DNA from: Trichuris trichiura
Taxonomy: Eukaryota; Nematoda; Enoplea; Trichinellida; Trichuridae
Direction: 5' to 3'
Assembly: GCA_037903355.1 (NCBI GenBank)
Contig: JBAJFE010000019.1
Span: forward strand, 310,001-374,000
Length of the DNA: 64,000 nucleotides
In this document: piece after piece, positions 44,979 through 57,325 of the stretch
Position numbering within the stretch: the stretch's first letter is position 1
Layout: every line of letters starts with the position of its first letter
The notes under the pieces: generated by a model
What the model was told of the DNA's origin: nothing
What the model saw: the letters and a program-made list of their open reading frames with translations, nothing else
Databases searched by the model: none
Translations under genes and position numbers: made by a program

Positions 44979-47000
44979 TCTTCAGTACCGTTTGCTGGAG
45001 GACTGCCGGAATTATCGTACGGACTCCCCATAACACGCAACCAGAACATACACTGAGTTCTGCTCGTTTCATAAAAAACGGCTTTAAATTTTCCTGAGGG
45101 TTCTTAGTCGGCCAGCCAGTCAGAATATAATGTCGAACCCTTGTTAATATACCGTCTTTGCGGGTGCATTGCGCTATCTCCGCAGCTGTTACTGGCAATT
45201 ATCGTTCTGCGTCCGCCACCAGCTGGCGAATCATCAGCTCACCTGCCGCTTCCTCCCGGTCAAAATTCTTGCTGAACAGATCTTCGCTAGACAAAAGTAA
45301 GCGCGACAATCCATCTGCGTTACCAAAACCGTTTGTGTTGCGGTACTCAATTTTGAAGGAATAGTTCATCAACGTAACACACCAGCGTGTTAAACGTGAT
45401 GCTGCCGTGTAAGGGACTCCCCTTTTCGAGCCGAAAATGGACACAAGTGGCCTGTGGTCCGTTAACAAAATGAATTCTCGACCCCATAAATACTTATGAA
45501 ACTTTTTCACACCGTATACCAAGGCTAGAGCTTCTTTTTCTACTTGAGCGTAATTCTTTTGAGCGTCGTTCAAGGCCTTCGACGCATGAGCCACGACCCT
45601 GATACTGTTGTCCTTCAAACGATGGTACAACACCGCTCCGACGCCAACGTTGGAAGCATCTGCTGCCAGCACGATTGGCAGACGTGGATCATAATGCGCT
45701 AATAGCAAGGGTGAACTCAGCATTGACTTGATGCTTCGGAAGGCTGCGATCTGCCGTTGCTTCCAAGTCCAAGGAACTGACTTCTTTAGGAGATAATTCA
45801 GTGGGGCAGCCAATTCGGTCAAATGCGGAATAAAAGGTGCATAGAAATTGACCATTCCCAAAGATGAGCGCAACTCCGCAACATTCTCTGGAGGTTTTAT
45901 CTGTCGGATTGCCTCCGTCTTCTTGGGATCCGCTCGTACTCCAACGGCGCTAACAATATGCCCGAGGTACTCAACCTCGTCCGCCAAAAATTGGCACTTT
46001 TCTCGCTTTATGCGAAAACCGTATTCTAACAGTCTGGACAAAACCATTTCTAGAGTACTCAAGTGCTCTTCGTCTGACGACCCCGTAATGATTATGTCGT
46101 CGAGGTATGCTGCAGCCTGAGGGATTCCCGTAAGCAACGTATCCATGACCCTTTGAAAGATCGCGGGTGCGGACTTCACACCAAATGGAAGCCGGTTATA
46201 CTGGTATAACCCTTTCTGCGTGTTGATCACCACAATTTTCCTTGACTCCTCATCGAGCTCCACCTGTAGGTCCGCGTCGGACAAATCGAGTTTCGTGAAA
46301 TTCCTTCCTCCGTTTAAGACGTGAAGAAGATCTTCCGGTCGAGGAATAGGATAAGAATCCGTGACGAGTTTATCATTCAGCCCTGTTGAGAAATCTGCGC
46401 ATATCCTTATCTCGTTGTTGCTCTTCCTCGCCACTACGATTGGTGCCGCCCAATCCGATCGGTCCACTGGGGACAACGTGCCCGACTCTACGTACCGCTG
46501 CAGTTGGGCCTCTACAACTTCTTGCAAGGCGAAGGGCACTGGGTACGGTTTCCTGAACACTGCTTGGGCTCCTTCTTTCAGCTCTAAATGGGCTTTGACT
46601 TTTGTGCAGTGTCCCAACCCTGGTTTGAACAACTCGGCGAAACGATTCAGCAAGTCTTGCAGACTCGGCTCACTAACTACCTGGCCCACCGATGTTTGCT
46701 GAACGAACAGTGTACGCATGGAGTCTTGTCCTCCAAAAGCTTGGATCCAGTCACGACCCATCACGTTTGCTTTCGACTGTTTTGCGATTCGGATTGGTAA
46801 GCGTTTCCGCTGACCGCAACATTCTACCAACACCATAGCTTCGCCTTTCAAAGGAACTACATGTCCTGTGAAGCTTCGTAACTTAATAGTAGGCGATGAC
46901 AGTGCAGGGCAGCCAATATTCCGCCATTTCGTCGATTTGAACCGGGAAAGCAGGTTCGTTCGACGCAACGTCAATTTTCCGACTCCGCTGTAATCCAGCT
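44979..47000 (-). pseudogene. Ty3/gypsy pol: protease remnant, reverse transcriptase, RNase H, integrase N-terminus
   Basis: The main frame is 46974-45199. It starts in the second half of the aspartic protease (LRSFTGHVVPLKGEA); the catalytic DTG/DSG motif is missing, apparently by a deletion near 46940. The reverse transcriptase is complete: FTKLDLSDADLQ, LPFGVKSAPAIFQRVM and the catalytic AYLDDIIITG. It is followed by RNase H (VLAADASNVGVGAV, LLTDHRPL). A TAA at 45199-45201 interrupts the frame, which continues as the integrase N-terminal region up to the hAT insertion at 44978. No gag or 5' LTR is visible to the right; sequence similarity fades by about 47090. Confidence 0.88.
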
Positions 47001-48309
47001 AGCGGCAGCATAAGCTTAAACCAAAAGACGGCTCCCTTAGCCAGCGAAATATGCATTTCCTTCAGCAAAAGTGGTGTTACTGGCACCAGCGGCTCAGAAA
47101 CGACTTATGAGCTTCGGGACTAACAGGAGCGCATTTTTTAGTTTAAGCTTAAGCCTTCAAACTAAGCTACACTCTGCGAATATGAGTAGAACTATGGCGT
47201 AGAAAAAGCATTTAGGCTATGTCAAACGAACCTGCATCCCCATAGCTACAGCAAGATATGAACGCAAAGGAGAAATCATCTATCCTTTATTTTGTACCCT
47301 CATCAGGACTTCACGTAATCAGTGTGAAAAACATGTAAGAATTGTTTATTTACGATCTAACGTAGTATTTCGCAAGTGCAGCAAAGTACTTTAATTTTCT
47401 TGGCTCCAAGACGAAACCGCTGTGCAATAACTGATATTTTTATTTTTTGGCTTTTAGTTACAAAAAATAAGCCATTTATGCTGAATCGGTTATTTGCAAA
47501 AGAAGCAAAACCGTAAGCATCAAGCCTAACAAAGCAGTTAGTCTTTCCTGATTATTTTTTCCACCGCCATGAAAAAATGACTAAGCTTATACCGTTCCCG
47601 CCTAAAGAAATGGTTTAAAAAGGCTGTGCTGTTTTTTTTCATAAAAGCATGCGAAACTACGCCCTTTTAAGAAGCGGTTTCCATTAACGCAACTGCTCGT
47701 ATTGGTTTCTCATTAAGACGTCCTCATGGCTCCTCTCGCTACTTGCAATGGGAGCGCGAGATTAGCCCTTTGGTAAATCAGAACTCCTTTGAAACAATTT
47801 GGCCAAGAACAATGCCATGGCACTTCCCTATTAAAGCTGCCTTTACAAAAAGGAGCGAAAGCTTCTACAATAAGCAAATCGAACTGATTTTAAAATGTTC
47901 AACATTTGGTAAGCTATATTATTCAACCATTAAAAGTGTATATTGTTTTACTTGATATTTGCTACGAGTTAATGCTTTAGAAAAGGTTATTTCTGACTTA
48001 TAGGCAAAGGGAGTAAACCGGAAACTTTAGAAAACGGCTATTGGACAAAGAAGTGCATATTAACCCACGAGCGCATCACCATACCATACATAAGAAAATG
48101 TATATACCTTCCTGTACTTAAGGAAGAAGATAAGGAAAAAGGCAATCCTACATGCCTCGCTTAGCGTTACAATCTATGGAATGAAAACACATATTGTACA
48201 AGTTTTAATAAAATTATCCGCAAAAGGAAAATAGTGCCCTTTTACTATCCGATACGATCTGTTCCAATTTTTGGAACAATCCAATGCAATCCAGAAACGA
48301 GGCTGACTT
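47001..48309. other. Right flank of the retroelement; no supported gene
   Basis: The minus frame 46883-47086 overlaps the damaged protease end and may be eroded gag-pol linker. Beyond it the sequence is AT-rich, with an isolated TTTAAGCTTAAGCC palindrome (about 47140) like the family B core. No gene was recognised. Confidence 0.35.
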
Positions 48310-48657
48310 TCAGTTGAAAAACGTAACACGCTTCGCTTTAATTCCGTCAGGGTCCCTTGAAAGCAGCTTCGCCCTTTTAAGGAGTACTGTGTGAGAGACG
48401 TCCGCCTCTTCCGATTCTGAATCCGACGAATTTTCAGTCAACTCTGCCGTCTTTGGCGGCACGTATCCAGGTAAGTAACCAGCTATTTTGGTGCACGTTG
48501 GAATAAGGGCAACGGCCTTTTCTCCGCTCATCAATTTTATACCAAAATTGCAGCCGTAACTCATCGGTTTCAAAATATCTTTGACGGAGCTGCTTCCTAG
48601 AACGAAGGGTACGAATGAACGCTGCTTTGGATTTCGAAGTTCCTCAGTCGCCTTCAT
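48310..48657 (-). CDS. 115-codon ORF ending in an RVTF (PP1-docking-like) motif
   Basis: The ATG frame has three parts: a folded-looking N-terminal half (FVPFVLGSSSVKDILKPMSY); an acidic serine cluster (ENSSDSESEEAD) typical of CK2-type sites; and a basic tail with KAKRVTFF next to the stop. (R/K)VxF is the docking motif for protein phosphatase 1 and is often next to acidic/serine regions. No family is recognised. A donor-like GTTACG overlaps the tail, so this could be an internal exon, and an open stretch at 48835-48915 might be an upstream exon. Confidence 0.4.
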   Translation of the reverse strand: MKATEELRNPKQRSFVPFVLGSSSVKDILKPMSYGCNFGIKLMSGEKAVALIPTCTKIAGYLPGYVPPKTAELTENSSDSESEEADVSHTVLLKRAKLLSRDPDGIKAKRVTFFN

Positions 48658-48915
48658 TGAGCTAAGTATTCACGGAAGGAATTTAATTATCCTATGCAAC
48701 TTTAACCCAAGTTTCATCTAAACAAATGGATACCGGCATATTCTGGCCTTCTTAATGTAAAAATTGAAAAGTCTACTCAGTTTAAAGCAAAAGCGCTGAA
48801 GAAAAGACAGTTGAAAATTACCAGCTTCGTTCGATCTCTTTCTGGAAATTGAAGGAAGAGGCTCGCCTGCACATTGGACTACCGGTCTAAAAACGCCACA
48901 TTTGCATAAAGACAA

Positions 48916-51900
48916 TTTCGCGTAATTGATTCAAACTTTTCAACGTGTTCTTCTTCTGCTCTACTTGTCACAAGTCGTACTGCCTCTGCTCCATTTGCGT
49001 CGGAATCGATGGCACAGTTTTTCATTTGCGGTTAGCCGAAGTAACCTCCGTTATTTGACAAAACAAGAGTCACCAGCGCCTAGTAAAAGTCGTGCAATCG
49101 AAGGTATCATTTGCCGACGGAAAAAACCCTAACTACTCAATTTGCCAACAAAGCTGCACGTAATTTCACGGTAAATCATAAATCGAATCTCAAATAAAGC
49201 AGAGGTACTTCCAACAACATCTCGACAGGCCGCGCAATTGGAAACCCACAGATAATAACGCAAAGCGAAAGACGAATGTATTCAAAAAAGTAAGCAAAAC
49301 CTAAACCGACTCGATCAGTTGCAGACAAAAAAATTTATGCAAAAAGCTTTTGGAAGCCCAAATGGGCATTTCAACTGTTTAAGTTCTATACAAACAGCTA
49401 TCTAGAAGAGCGCGCAGTTACAGTAGCTTAGCTGCAATGATTCTCTTAGGAAATGCTATTTAAGGGAAAGGACAAATAATTGTGAAAGAAAAGAAAGATG
49501 CTTTGCAACAACTTTAACCTAACAAACATTGGCAAAAACTTATGATGGAATGATCGAAGCTGTCTGGCCTAAAGAACGAAACAGCGCAAGTATAAGACCC
49601 GTTTGAAAACCAGTTTGCTTTTTCGTCAAGCACGAAAGCTTACAAAAGTAAGTTCGCTGTTCTTAGTTATTCAGCAAAAAAATAACAACAGAAGGAAGCG
49701 TAGTTGGCCTTAAATGGAAGCACGAAGAGCAAGCGGTAGAGCGTACCAATGTAAAACGTTTAGGTAGGATTTAGCGCTTAACAAAAAACGGCGGAGCAAA
49801 GGAGCAGCGGTTTGAAAATTGTTTAAAAACCGGTAAAAATTGCGAAGCCACTTTGGCACCGAAACGAAAACAACTTTCAACAGTCTTTACTGTAGAAATA
49901 AAAGCGAACTTGAAAACTACTTTTATTTTGTACTAACCAAAACTCACTTGCGCCCATGTAATGCTTGCCAACAGGTTGCCTCCAGTAGATGTCTCATTTT
50001 TAGCACTTTCGGTTGCCGTATCAGAAATTGTTCCGAAATAAAATATTTTTTTTGGCGCGTAAGCAAATGCTTTGTATATGTAACTTTTGAGGCATTTAAC
50101 TTTAGCAGTTGCGCTGAATGACCATTTTTAGCGCCCTTACGTCAAACGATGTACGAAATGATGCTTTTAATCCAAGGCTGATGATATTAGACGGGTATGT
50201 TTGGACGAAGCCATGAATGCGCACAGTTAGGCAGCTTTGATTAATCCAAGGAAAGATCTGGTGCCAAAATATTACGTTGATTAGATTATCTGCATTCGGT
50301 TAAGTTCATTGCTTTGCAACTTGAATATCCGATGGAATAATGATCGTTTTCGCGCACCATTTTGAGAAAGGCACTTCTGGTTGCGAACAATGACGTTGTC
50401 AAAGAGTAAAAATGAAAGAAGGTAAACCTTTCGCTCCGAAACAGATAACACAGTAATTATCTTCGATGAAGCTTTGAATATTGCTTCCTATCGCCTTGTT
50501 TGCTATGCGTATGTATTCTTTAAGTTTGCCTTCGTATCCTTATGTAATATTGCCCTTTTTTCCTCGCTGCAATTTGACGTATAGTCCATTTGACTTAATT
50601 CATCTGTTTCTTCTATTGTTCAATTATCCGCTTGTATTTCTTCAATTACCATTTTATTTTTTGGCTCGAAACCGACTACGAGTAGAGATATTCGCAAGTC
50701 TGATTTTCATCTCAGTCAAAACAGGTTAGAAATTGCTACTTTTTTCCAAAAAAAGAAGAAAAATAGCTCTAACAAAATTTTATATCTTTTTTCTTCAGTG
50801 TTGACGTAATATCGTACTTAAACCGAGCAAAGAAGAAAGCGTTACCCGAAACTTCGTTGTACTTTTTTTTTGGACTGATGTCTTTATCTGAAAGTGGTTG
50901 TTTTGCGTGTAGGCATCCATCCGGAGGAAGTTTATTTCTTTTACGAAATTAGGCAGCTACAATTATTGCTGAGTAACTACGAATAGTTGCTAATCAGTAG
51001 AATATAAGCTAACAGAAATTTGCCAGTCTCGTTTCCATAGCTACGCTGTTCCCTCTGTTTCTTAGCAACAGACTGCCGAAAACGTAGGCTGAGTAGCTGC
51101 AATGACGTTGGGGCGAACAACCCTTACCCTGCAAAAGCTTGTTCCTGCTAGGTTCCTCACAATGACTGCCCACTTGGTGTTAGTCATATGCGTATTTTGG
51201 TCTAAGGTAGGAACATCGTCTCACTTTGCCTCAAGTATTATTCATTTGACTATTTTGCCTAATAGTTGCAAGCTGAATTCTCTGTTCGGTAGTTAAAAGC
51301 TTTGTTGCTACACATCTTTTGCCAATAGCTTATTCGCTTGTTAGGTTCTGCATAGTTTTTAAGTTTGCCAATACCTGAAGAAAAAATACACCGTATGTTC
51401 GATCTTCTAATCGTACCTGTTTATCAGTAACTGTAATGGTTTGCTTTTCAGATGTATTATCGAGATAATTACAATATTATGCAAAAATTTTTAACATGTC
51501 CCATGCTTTACTATTTTCGTTCAATAGCGGCAAGTTTTAGGACACGAGCATACACGCTAGCCTGCCGTCGGAATACACGAAAAGCCAATACAAAATGAGA
51601 GACGTTGAGTATGCCCAGTTGGCACGAACAGTTTTTGCGGTACTAATTCTTGATGCTTAGGTTCACTGTTGCTTTGTCGTTGACGGTGATGTGTTTCTTA
51701 GTGGAATATATGGGCTTTCTTTCGGGAGTATCAATGTTCAACACTGCCTTCAGTTTTCTATGTAAGAGCAGACTTTGAAAATAATTAAGCTCTTAAATAT
51801 AAATAATAGCAATAGTTAAGTTTTTCTTCTTGCTATTCTTTTTCCATGCACAGAAAAAAATGGTTTCTATTTTCTCCATATATTACAAGTGTATGTTAAC

Positions 51901-52062
51901 GGTTGAAAAGAATATATTATCTCTTTTCTTCGCTTGCAAAATAGTGCATGCCGCCATTAGATTTCGCGGATAAACAGACAACGAAAAAAACTTTCAAAGA
52001 GAATCAATCTTTTGAGATCTGTTTGAAAGCAACGACAAGTTAGTATATTGTTGTTCGGCTAG
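48916..52062. other. Intergenic, AT-rich, no supported gene
   Basis: Frames of 60-93 codons occur (49840-50121, 50481-50729 on plus) but lack domains and coherent splicing. Composition is AT-rich with A/T runs. Nothing else was recognised. Confidence 0.4.
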
Positions 52063-52242
52063 ATGGTCGCGGGAGCATCGCGGCTTGGTTTCCTTTGCTT
52101 TGCATTAATGACATCCATTTGTAGCTACAATACTGCATGCAGCAGGCACCATCACGTTGAGCATTTTTATTCTGAAATTGTGGTCATCCTATTTGTATTG
52201 GTACATTTTTGGGTTCTGCTCAGCTTTTCCCGCTGTTTGTGA
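52063..52242 (+). CDS. Possible 59-residue secreted or membrane peptide
   Basis: A short ATG-TGA frame with a signal-like leader (MVAGASRLGFLCFALMTS), a CSRHHHVEH patch and a second hydrophobic stretch (VVILFVLVHFWVLL). It may be a first exon, since GTATTGG lies inside and an ATTTTCCCAG acceptor follows about 120 bases on. No family is recognised; the downstream Rpn5 gene lies on the other strand. Confidence 0.22.
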   Translation: MVAGASRLGFLCFALMTSICSYNTACSRHHHVEHFYSEIVVILFVLVHFWVLLSFSRCL

Positions 52243-52849
52243 ACTTTCCCTGATAACCCAAATGATGAAAACGCAGGCATTTTCCCAGGTGGTCATTTCG
52301 AATTGATTCAACAACAAAGCTGTGAAACAGTGGTGGTATGGCTCTACTTCGCGTTGAAGCACCACTTTGAACGATCGGCTATTTTAGCGCCGTTCGCCAA
52401 AGCTTTAATTAGTACGAAAGCTATGTATTAATATTAGTATAGGTTTCCCGCTTTTGTTGGACACCGAGGAGCTAATGATGAAAATAAATTAAGCTGAATT
52501 TTTTAATAAATATATTTTAATATCTGTGTAGTTATTAAGCCAAATGCTAATGCGTTTGCAAGCAAAATTCAATGAACAGTTGTTCTTGCAGGCGTTTCTG
52601 AAGTTGTTCCGTGTTTATGATTTGCAGGTAATCACAGTTTGCCTTTTCTGCATTCGTCCTTGGGACTTCAGGATCAGCACGATTTGATAAAATAGCCAAT
52701 GTATGCTTGCTTTATTGAATTGCTGAAAAAGAGTGAGGAACATTGTGAAACGACGAGCTAAGGCCAACAAACTTAATTTCGAAGAAACTTATCTACAAGC
52801 TAAGGCTATGCACTCTGAACTAGAAGCATCGAGTTTTAAGTATTGCAGG

Positions 52850-54253
52850 CTACTCGTCGTCATTGTCATAGCATTCCAGAAAAGTCCTATTGCATTCTTC
52901 GCCAATTATTAATCTGACCGTTTCGTCCAGGAGGTCGGACATTTGATCCACATCGTTATTTAGGTTGGTTAATAGTTCTTCGGGATTTTCCTTAGCTTTA
53001 AACTTGACATAGCCTTCGGGTCTATTGATTTTGGCGCCCTTAAGTTCACCACTGTTGGTCATTTGGCACAGCATATCTTCGGCAGTTTCCGTATCAATAT
53101 CAATTAATTCCGCAAGGCGATCCATAGATATTTGCGAATAGTATGCTGCAATTGTTAAGATGTTATGCTCAGCAGTACGTGTTTTCAATGTTTCCCAGTG
53201 CTTACGACCCAAGTTGGTGCATGGATCAAACACGCCCGTAGCCGGACAATGATCGGTGCCTACAAGAAGAAGAATGCCGTATGGTTGCAAAATTTCTTTT
53301 CGCCAATTGATCAGCAACGGCTGAAGGAACAGTTCAATTAAGTAGGAGTACTCCGGCAATGAATCGCACAATTTGTTCATTGATATTTTTCTAAGCAACA
53401 TTTTCTTTTCCTCATTTGAAGCGGCAAGCAGTGCGTAACTAATGCACAGCTTAAATACCATCTGATGGCTTGCAATGTCATTTGATATAACCGGTATTCG
53501 ACTCATCTCTTCATAATGCTTCGAGACGGCTAAGTAACCACCCTCGCCGTGACTAAGTTTGATCATCAATTCATGATACTGTATATGCATTCGTTGGGAA
53601 TCTATGGATAAGTTGTCAAAAGCGTTCTTCGGAATATTTTTTTCGATTATGCGCGCTCGAGTGAAATCACCCAGCGCAATGCAAAGTCGTAACTGGCGTA
53701 GAATCAGCGCCAATTTTCTCCCGCTGCTCAAGTTATGGCATGTTGATACGTCCAATTCAAGCAGGATAGACTTGGCGGCTTCTAAGTTGCCTTCTTCTTC
53801 TTTTATCCAGCTTAGCATTGCGGTTAGCTGGAATCGCTCAGTTTCAGCGTAAGTCTTGCCAGCTGTTATTTCTCGCAGAAGCTCTATAAGCTTCACTTTG
53901 AAGTCTTTTTTGGTAATTTTGGAAACAAAACTGCAGCATGCGCGAATCATGTTACCCACTGCTTCCTTAATGAGGCCCTGCTTTCTGGCCAGTTGTTCAA
54001 TGGAGCTAATCAGCGTTTCCATATTTCCCGCATTGAAGCACGCATTCACAATAGCTACCTGCAGTAGAGAATTGGATTTTGCATCACCGATTACGCGTGA
54101 TTTCTTTTCCATCGTGTTCATTAACTCCAGAGCTTCAGCGATACGTCCTTCGTCTTCAAGCTTTTTAGCATCTTCCAAACATTTTTTCACAAGTCTAGAA
54201 ATGTCTGCTTCGCTGCCTTCAAAGGTGGCTGCCTCTACGTTTCCTTCATCCAT
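52850..54253 (-). CDS. PSMD12: 26S proteasome non-ATPase regulatory subunit 12 (Rpn5/PSMD12), intronless
   Basis: Rpn5 is a PCI-domain subunit of the proteasome lid; it sits beside Rpn9/Rpn8 and helps assemble and regulate the Rpn11 deubiquitinase. The 467-residue product has the usual length. The N-terminal TPR-like helices match the family (AKKLEDEGRIAEALELMNTMEKK; FKVKLIELLREITAGKTYAE, split here). A central LRLCIALGDFTRARIIEKNI block follows. The C-terminal PCI/winged-helix region has LKTRTAEHNILTIAAYYSQI, then DRLAELIDIDTETAEDML, and a final helix before an acidic tail. The whole gene is one exon. A TTTTATTTTGCAG acceptor about 14 bases upstream of the ATG points to a 5' UTR intron or trans-splicing. 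Confidence 0.95.
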   Translation of the reverse strand: MDEGNVEAATFEGSEADISRLVKKCLEDAKKLEDEGRIAEALELMNTMEKKSRVIGDAKSNSLLQVAIVNACFNAGNMETLISSIEQLARKQGLIKEAVGNMIRACCSFVSKITKKDFKVKLIELLREITAGKTYAETERFQLTAMLSWIKEEEGNLEAAKSILLELDVSTCHNLSSGRKLALILRQLRLCIALGDFTRARIIEKNIPKNAFDNLSIDSQRMHIQYHELMIKLSHGEGGYLAVSKHYEEMSRIPVISNDIASHQMVFKLCISYALLAASNEEKKMLLRKISMNKLCDSLPEYSYLIELFLQPLLINWRKEILQPYGILLLVGTDHCPATGVFDPCTNLGRKHWETLKTRTAEHNILTIAAYYSQISMDRLAELIDIDTETAEDMLCQMTNSGELKGAKINRPEGYVKFKAKENPEELLTNLNNDVDQMSDLLDETVRLIIGEECNRTFLECYDNDDE

Positions 54254-56780
54254 TGCAATTCAATACCTGCAAAATAAAAGGATTTTCGAACGAAATACCG
54301 GCGCAATCAATGGTGCAAAATTGTCTGTCTAGTCGGCGGTATCAGTGAGCACAACACTGCCAAAAAAGCTATTTATATAGTCTGTTGTAGAACGACGAAG
54401 TGAAGCTGAGAGAATGCCGCTGCTCTAACCGTGATAGAAACGCGAATAACGGAACAGTGCCTGCGCATCATCTTTTGCCTGTAGATCTTTAATACTTCAA
54501 CGTGATTTTCAAGTTACACGAAACCAGTTGAAATTCAAACAAAAAAATAAAAACGACTTTCGAGAGCAAGCCATTTGAAGCAGAAGTAGAGTATAGATAG
54601 GGTTTGTAAAAGTCATGGTAAAGGAGGGAAATTGTTTGCATCCTATAAAGCCATTGCTAACTTTACTATGGACGCTTGTTGGTCCGCTGTCAAAACGCCA
54701 ACGAAAAGGGCGAGCATAAGAAATTCGTTATTTCCCGTTGGTAAAAATGCAAAAAAACTGGTTCAGTTTTAAGAAAGAATTCAGATGCAGCCATACTCTT
54801 AGAAACTTTTTTATTCATAATTTTTTTAGCGACTGCATGGCTTCACGCCGCGTATTTAACCTGTAAGTTTCTGATGCATTATAGCGGAATGGAAATTCCC
54901 CACTTCTGCTGTAGCAAAAAATATTGCAAACGCGAGCCACGTCCTGGTCACGTCTTAGCGCCGTTTTAATAGACGCCTGCACACTTTTGGGCCCTTTAGC
55001 TTACTTAACTCTGCCAACTGCAAGTAAATGTTCTTTATTACCTTATTTAGGTATTACCTTTACATAAAAGCAATGAAAACTTTGGTAGCAAAATTTAAAC
55101 TTTCGAGTCCCAAAAAATTGAAACTGTAAGCGTTTTGCACTTGCCGTAATGCACTGATGTAGAAAAAATTGGAATTTTTTTATGGAGTGCACATTGAAGG
55201 CAATCAAAAAGGCCACGTTATCTCGGAAATGGCTGAAAGACGTAGATTCTTATACAGAAAACCTAAGAGCAACAGTAAGCGCTGCTACTGACTTTTAAAA
55301 GTCGCCAACCTCTGCTATGATAACTTTTTTATTGTGATGTTCAAGCAGGGATTATATATTATCGCTAATTTCAATTTTTCTGACATACTGACAGTATGCA
55401 TTACTGATGATGAGGCGCAATGCAGTTTCAAAGCTAAACGTCAACGTATGGTTGAAAATTTTGAGAATTACGTTTGAGTTATAGCGCTGTTTTCGTGTTT
55501 GCCTTCAGCCTCATTTTTATTTCTTCTTTCAGTCCTCTATAATGGTAGCTGAACGCGGCCGCGCTAGTAGCGTGCTAAGTTTTAGTTTTTAATAAAAAGA
55601 AAAATAATAAATCTTACCTCTAAAATAAAGCTTGAGAGTTGAAATAACTTTTAAATTTGATTTTAGAAAGCATTTCTGACCCATTGCGGGTAGAACCGTA
55701 ACCCAAAATCGGGCCTTCAGAACTATTTGGTAGTAGCTACCGAACGGTAGCTAAAAATCAGCCGCCTGCGGGAAACGTTTTCAAATCGTCCTACGCAAAT
55801 CGAGAGATTTGCTCAGCAACGATTTTTGGACTTACACGGTAACAACTGCGGTTGGAACGCGGCGTTTTTATCTATAAAAAAACTGAGTTGACAAAAGGAA
55901 AAGGTACAAAAACAGAAAACAAAGCCGTTCAGGTAAAAACAAGTTTGCAATTTTGAAAGTGCTTTAGTAACATTTTACAGATTCCGAAAATCTGATTTTT
56001 TTTCTTTAGATAGTTTGTGTATTCGATATTTGAAATAGAAGCAGGCCATTTGACGGATAGACAACGTAAACTTGACCACGCGGACCAATTAGAGGCGTTC
56101 TTTAAAACGAAATTAAAATGATGCTCAGGTTGTCATCACCAATGCTCTCACGTAACGCAACGTCAGTTTATTGTTAACGATATTTTTGCTGCTGGATGGT
56201 GCCCAGCGGACGCTGAGGAGCGAATCGATTTATCTTTTCTGCTCATCGTGTCCGAGAAGTGGCGGCACATCGAAACAGCCTAAAACGGTACGTTTCTTTT
56301 TGCAGCCTTTTTGAATGTGGAGCCTAAACGTAATCTTAAAAAGGTGTATTTATATGTGTTCGAAACAACTTACGCTGAGTAGCGAATTAGTCATTTCCAG
56401 TTAATTACAAGTGCAGAATACTTAGTTTATTGGTTAATAGCACCGGTGTTTCACATTCTCACTTTTATGGTGAAATCGTTAATGCGCGATTAAAGCCGAT
56501 GGTGTTAATTTCATTGTCACTCGTCTGATTACAAAGTTTTAACGTTGTCCGATTCAATCCAGAGGCCGCCGCAAAAAAGAAACGTTCAACTTGTTGCCAT
56601 ACTTTCACGTGTTTCGAATTCTCCTCATCCCTAAGGTGCTGTGCCAACAGCAAAAACACAAATTCTTTGCTAAACTACTGCCAATTGTTCTCTGTACTCT
56701 TGGAAGGCAGCAGAATGCGCTCGTATTAATCTATGTGTGCGCTCATTTCCACTTCGATTTTTAATCCTAATTTTTCAGAT
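54254..56780. other. Intergenic, no supported gene
   Basis: The upstream region of Rpn5. AT-rich with A/T homopolymer runs; the only listed frame (56465-56659 minus) shows no domain. Nothing else was recognised. Confidence 0.4.
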
Positions 56781-56848
56781 ATGAATACTGGTGGAGGCGG
56801 CATTCGCATGCAGCCAACGATTCGAGGACGCTGCAGCTCTATCAATGC

Positions 56849-57325
56849 TTGGTTAGTTACGACGTGAAAGAATTATTTCCCAGCGTTCCAACATCAGATA
56901 TTTTAGAGACTTTATACAATCTCCTCAATGCGGATACGAACCTCCTCAGCAGAACCAAATTAAATCGCCTTCATATTATCAAGCTAGTGTACTTCTGCAC
57001 GCAAGAAGGCAACTGTTTCATCTTTGACAACAAGTTCTACAAACAATCCAGTGGTGTCCCTAAGGGCAGCTCATTATCCCCTGCCTTGGCAAAAATCTTC
57101 ACAGAAAGTTTTGAAAGACAAATGGTTGAAACGGTGGATAGACAAATTGCACCACGACTTTTCAAAAGATATGTACGTGACATCTTCGTAATTATAAAAG
57201 ATGGAAGAGAAGAACAATTTCTACAGTTCCTAAACAGCATCTGCCCAAATCAAATTGTCTTCACAATGGAAAAAAAAGAAAATAAAACCGTTCCCTTTCT
57301 AGGTGCTATATGTAACTATAGTTAG
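56849..57325 (+). pseudogene. Penelope-like reverse transcriptase fragment, catalytic site mutated
   Basis: The frame begins in VSYDVKELFPSVP (usual SYDVxxLFTSIP motif) and continues with FIFDNKFYKQSSGVPKGSSL (GxxMGSPLSP-type motif). It then reads RLFKRYVRDIFVII, where the family has KRYVDD, so the second catalytic Asp position is Arg. It ends ...TVPFLGAI at TAG. The palm is recognisable but the N-terminal part and any GIY-YIG endonuclease are missing. The reading stays open leftward to a TTTTTCAG site at about 56780. This is a dead remnant; a family A foldback element follows 134 bases downstream. Confidence 0.75.

Noticed and set aside
53856..54332. 158-codon plus-strand frame opposite Rpn5
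   Set aside because: Antisense shadow of the Rpn5 coding sequence; no domain of its own.
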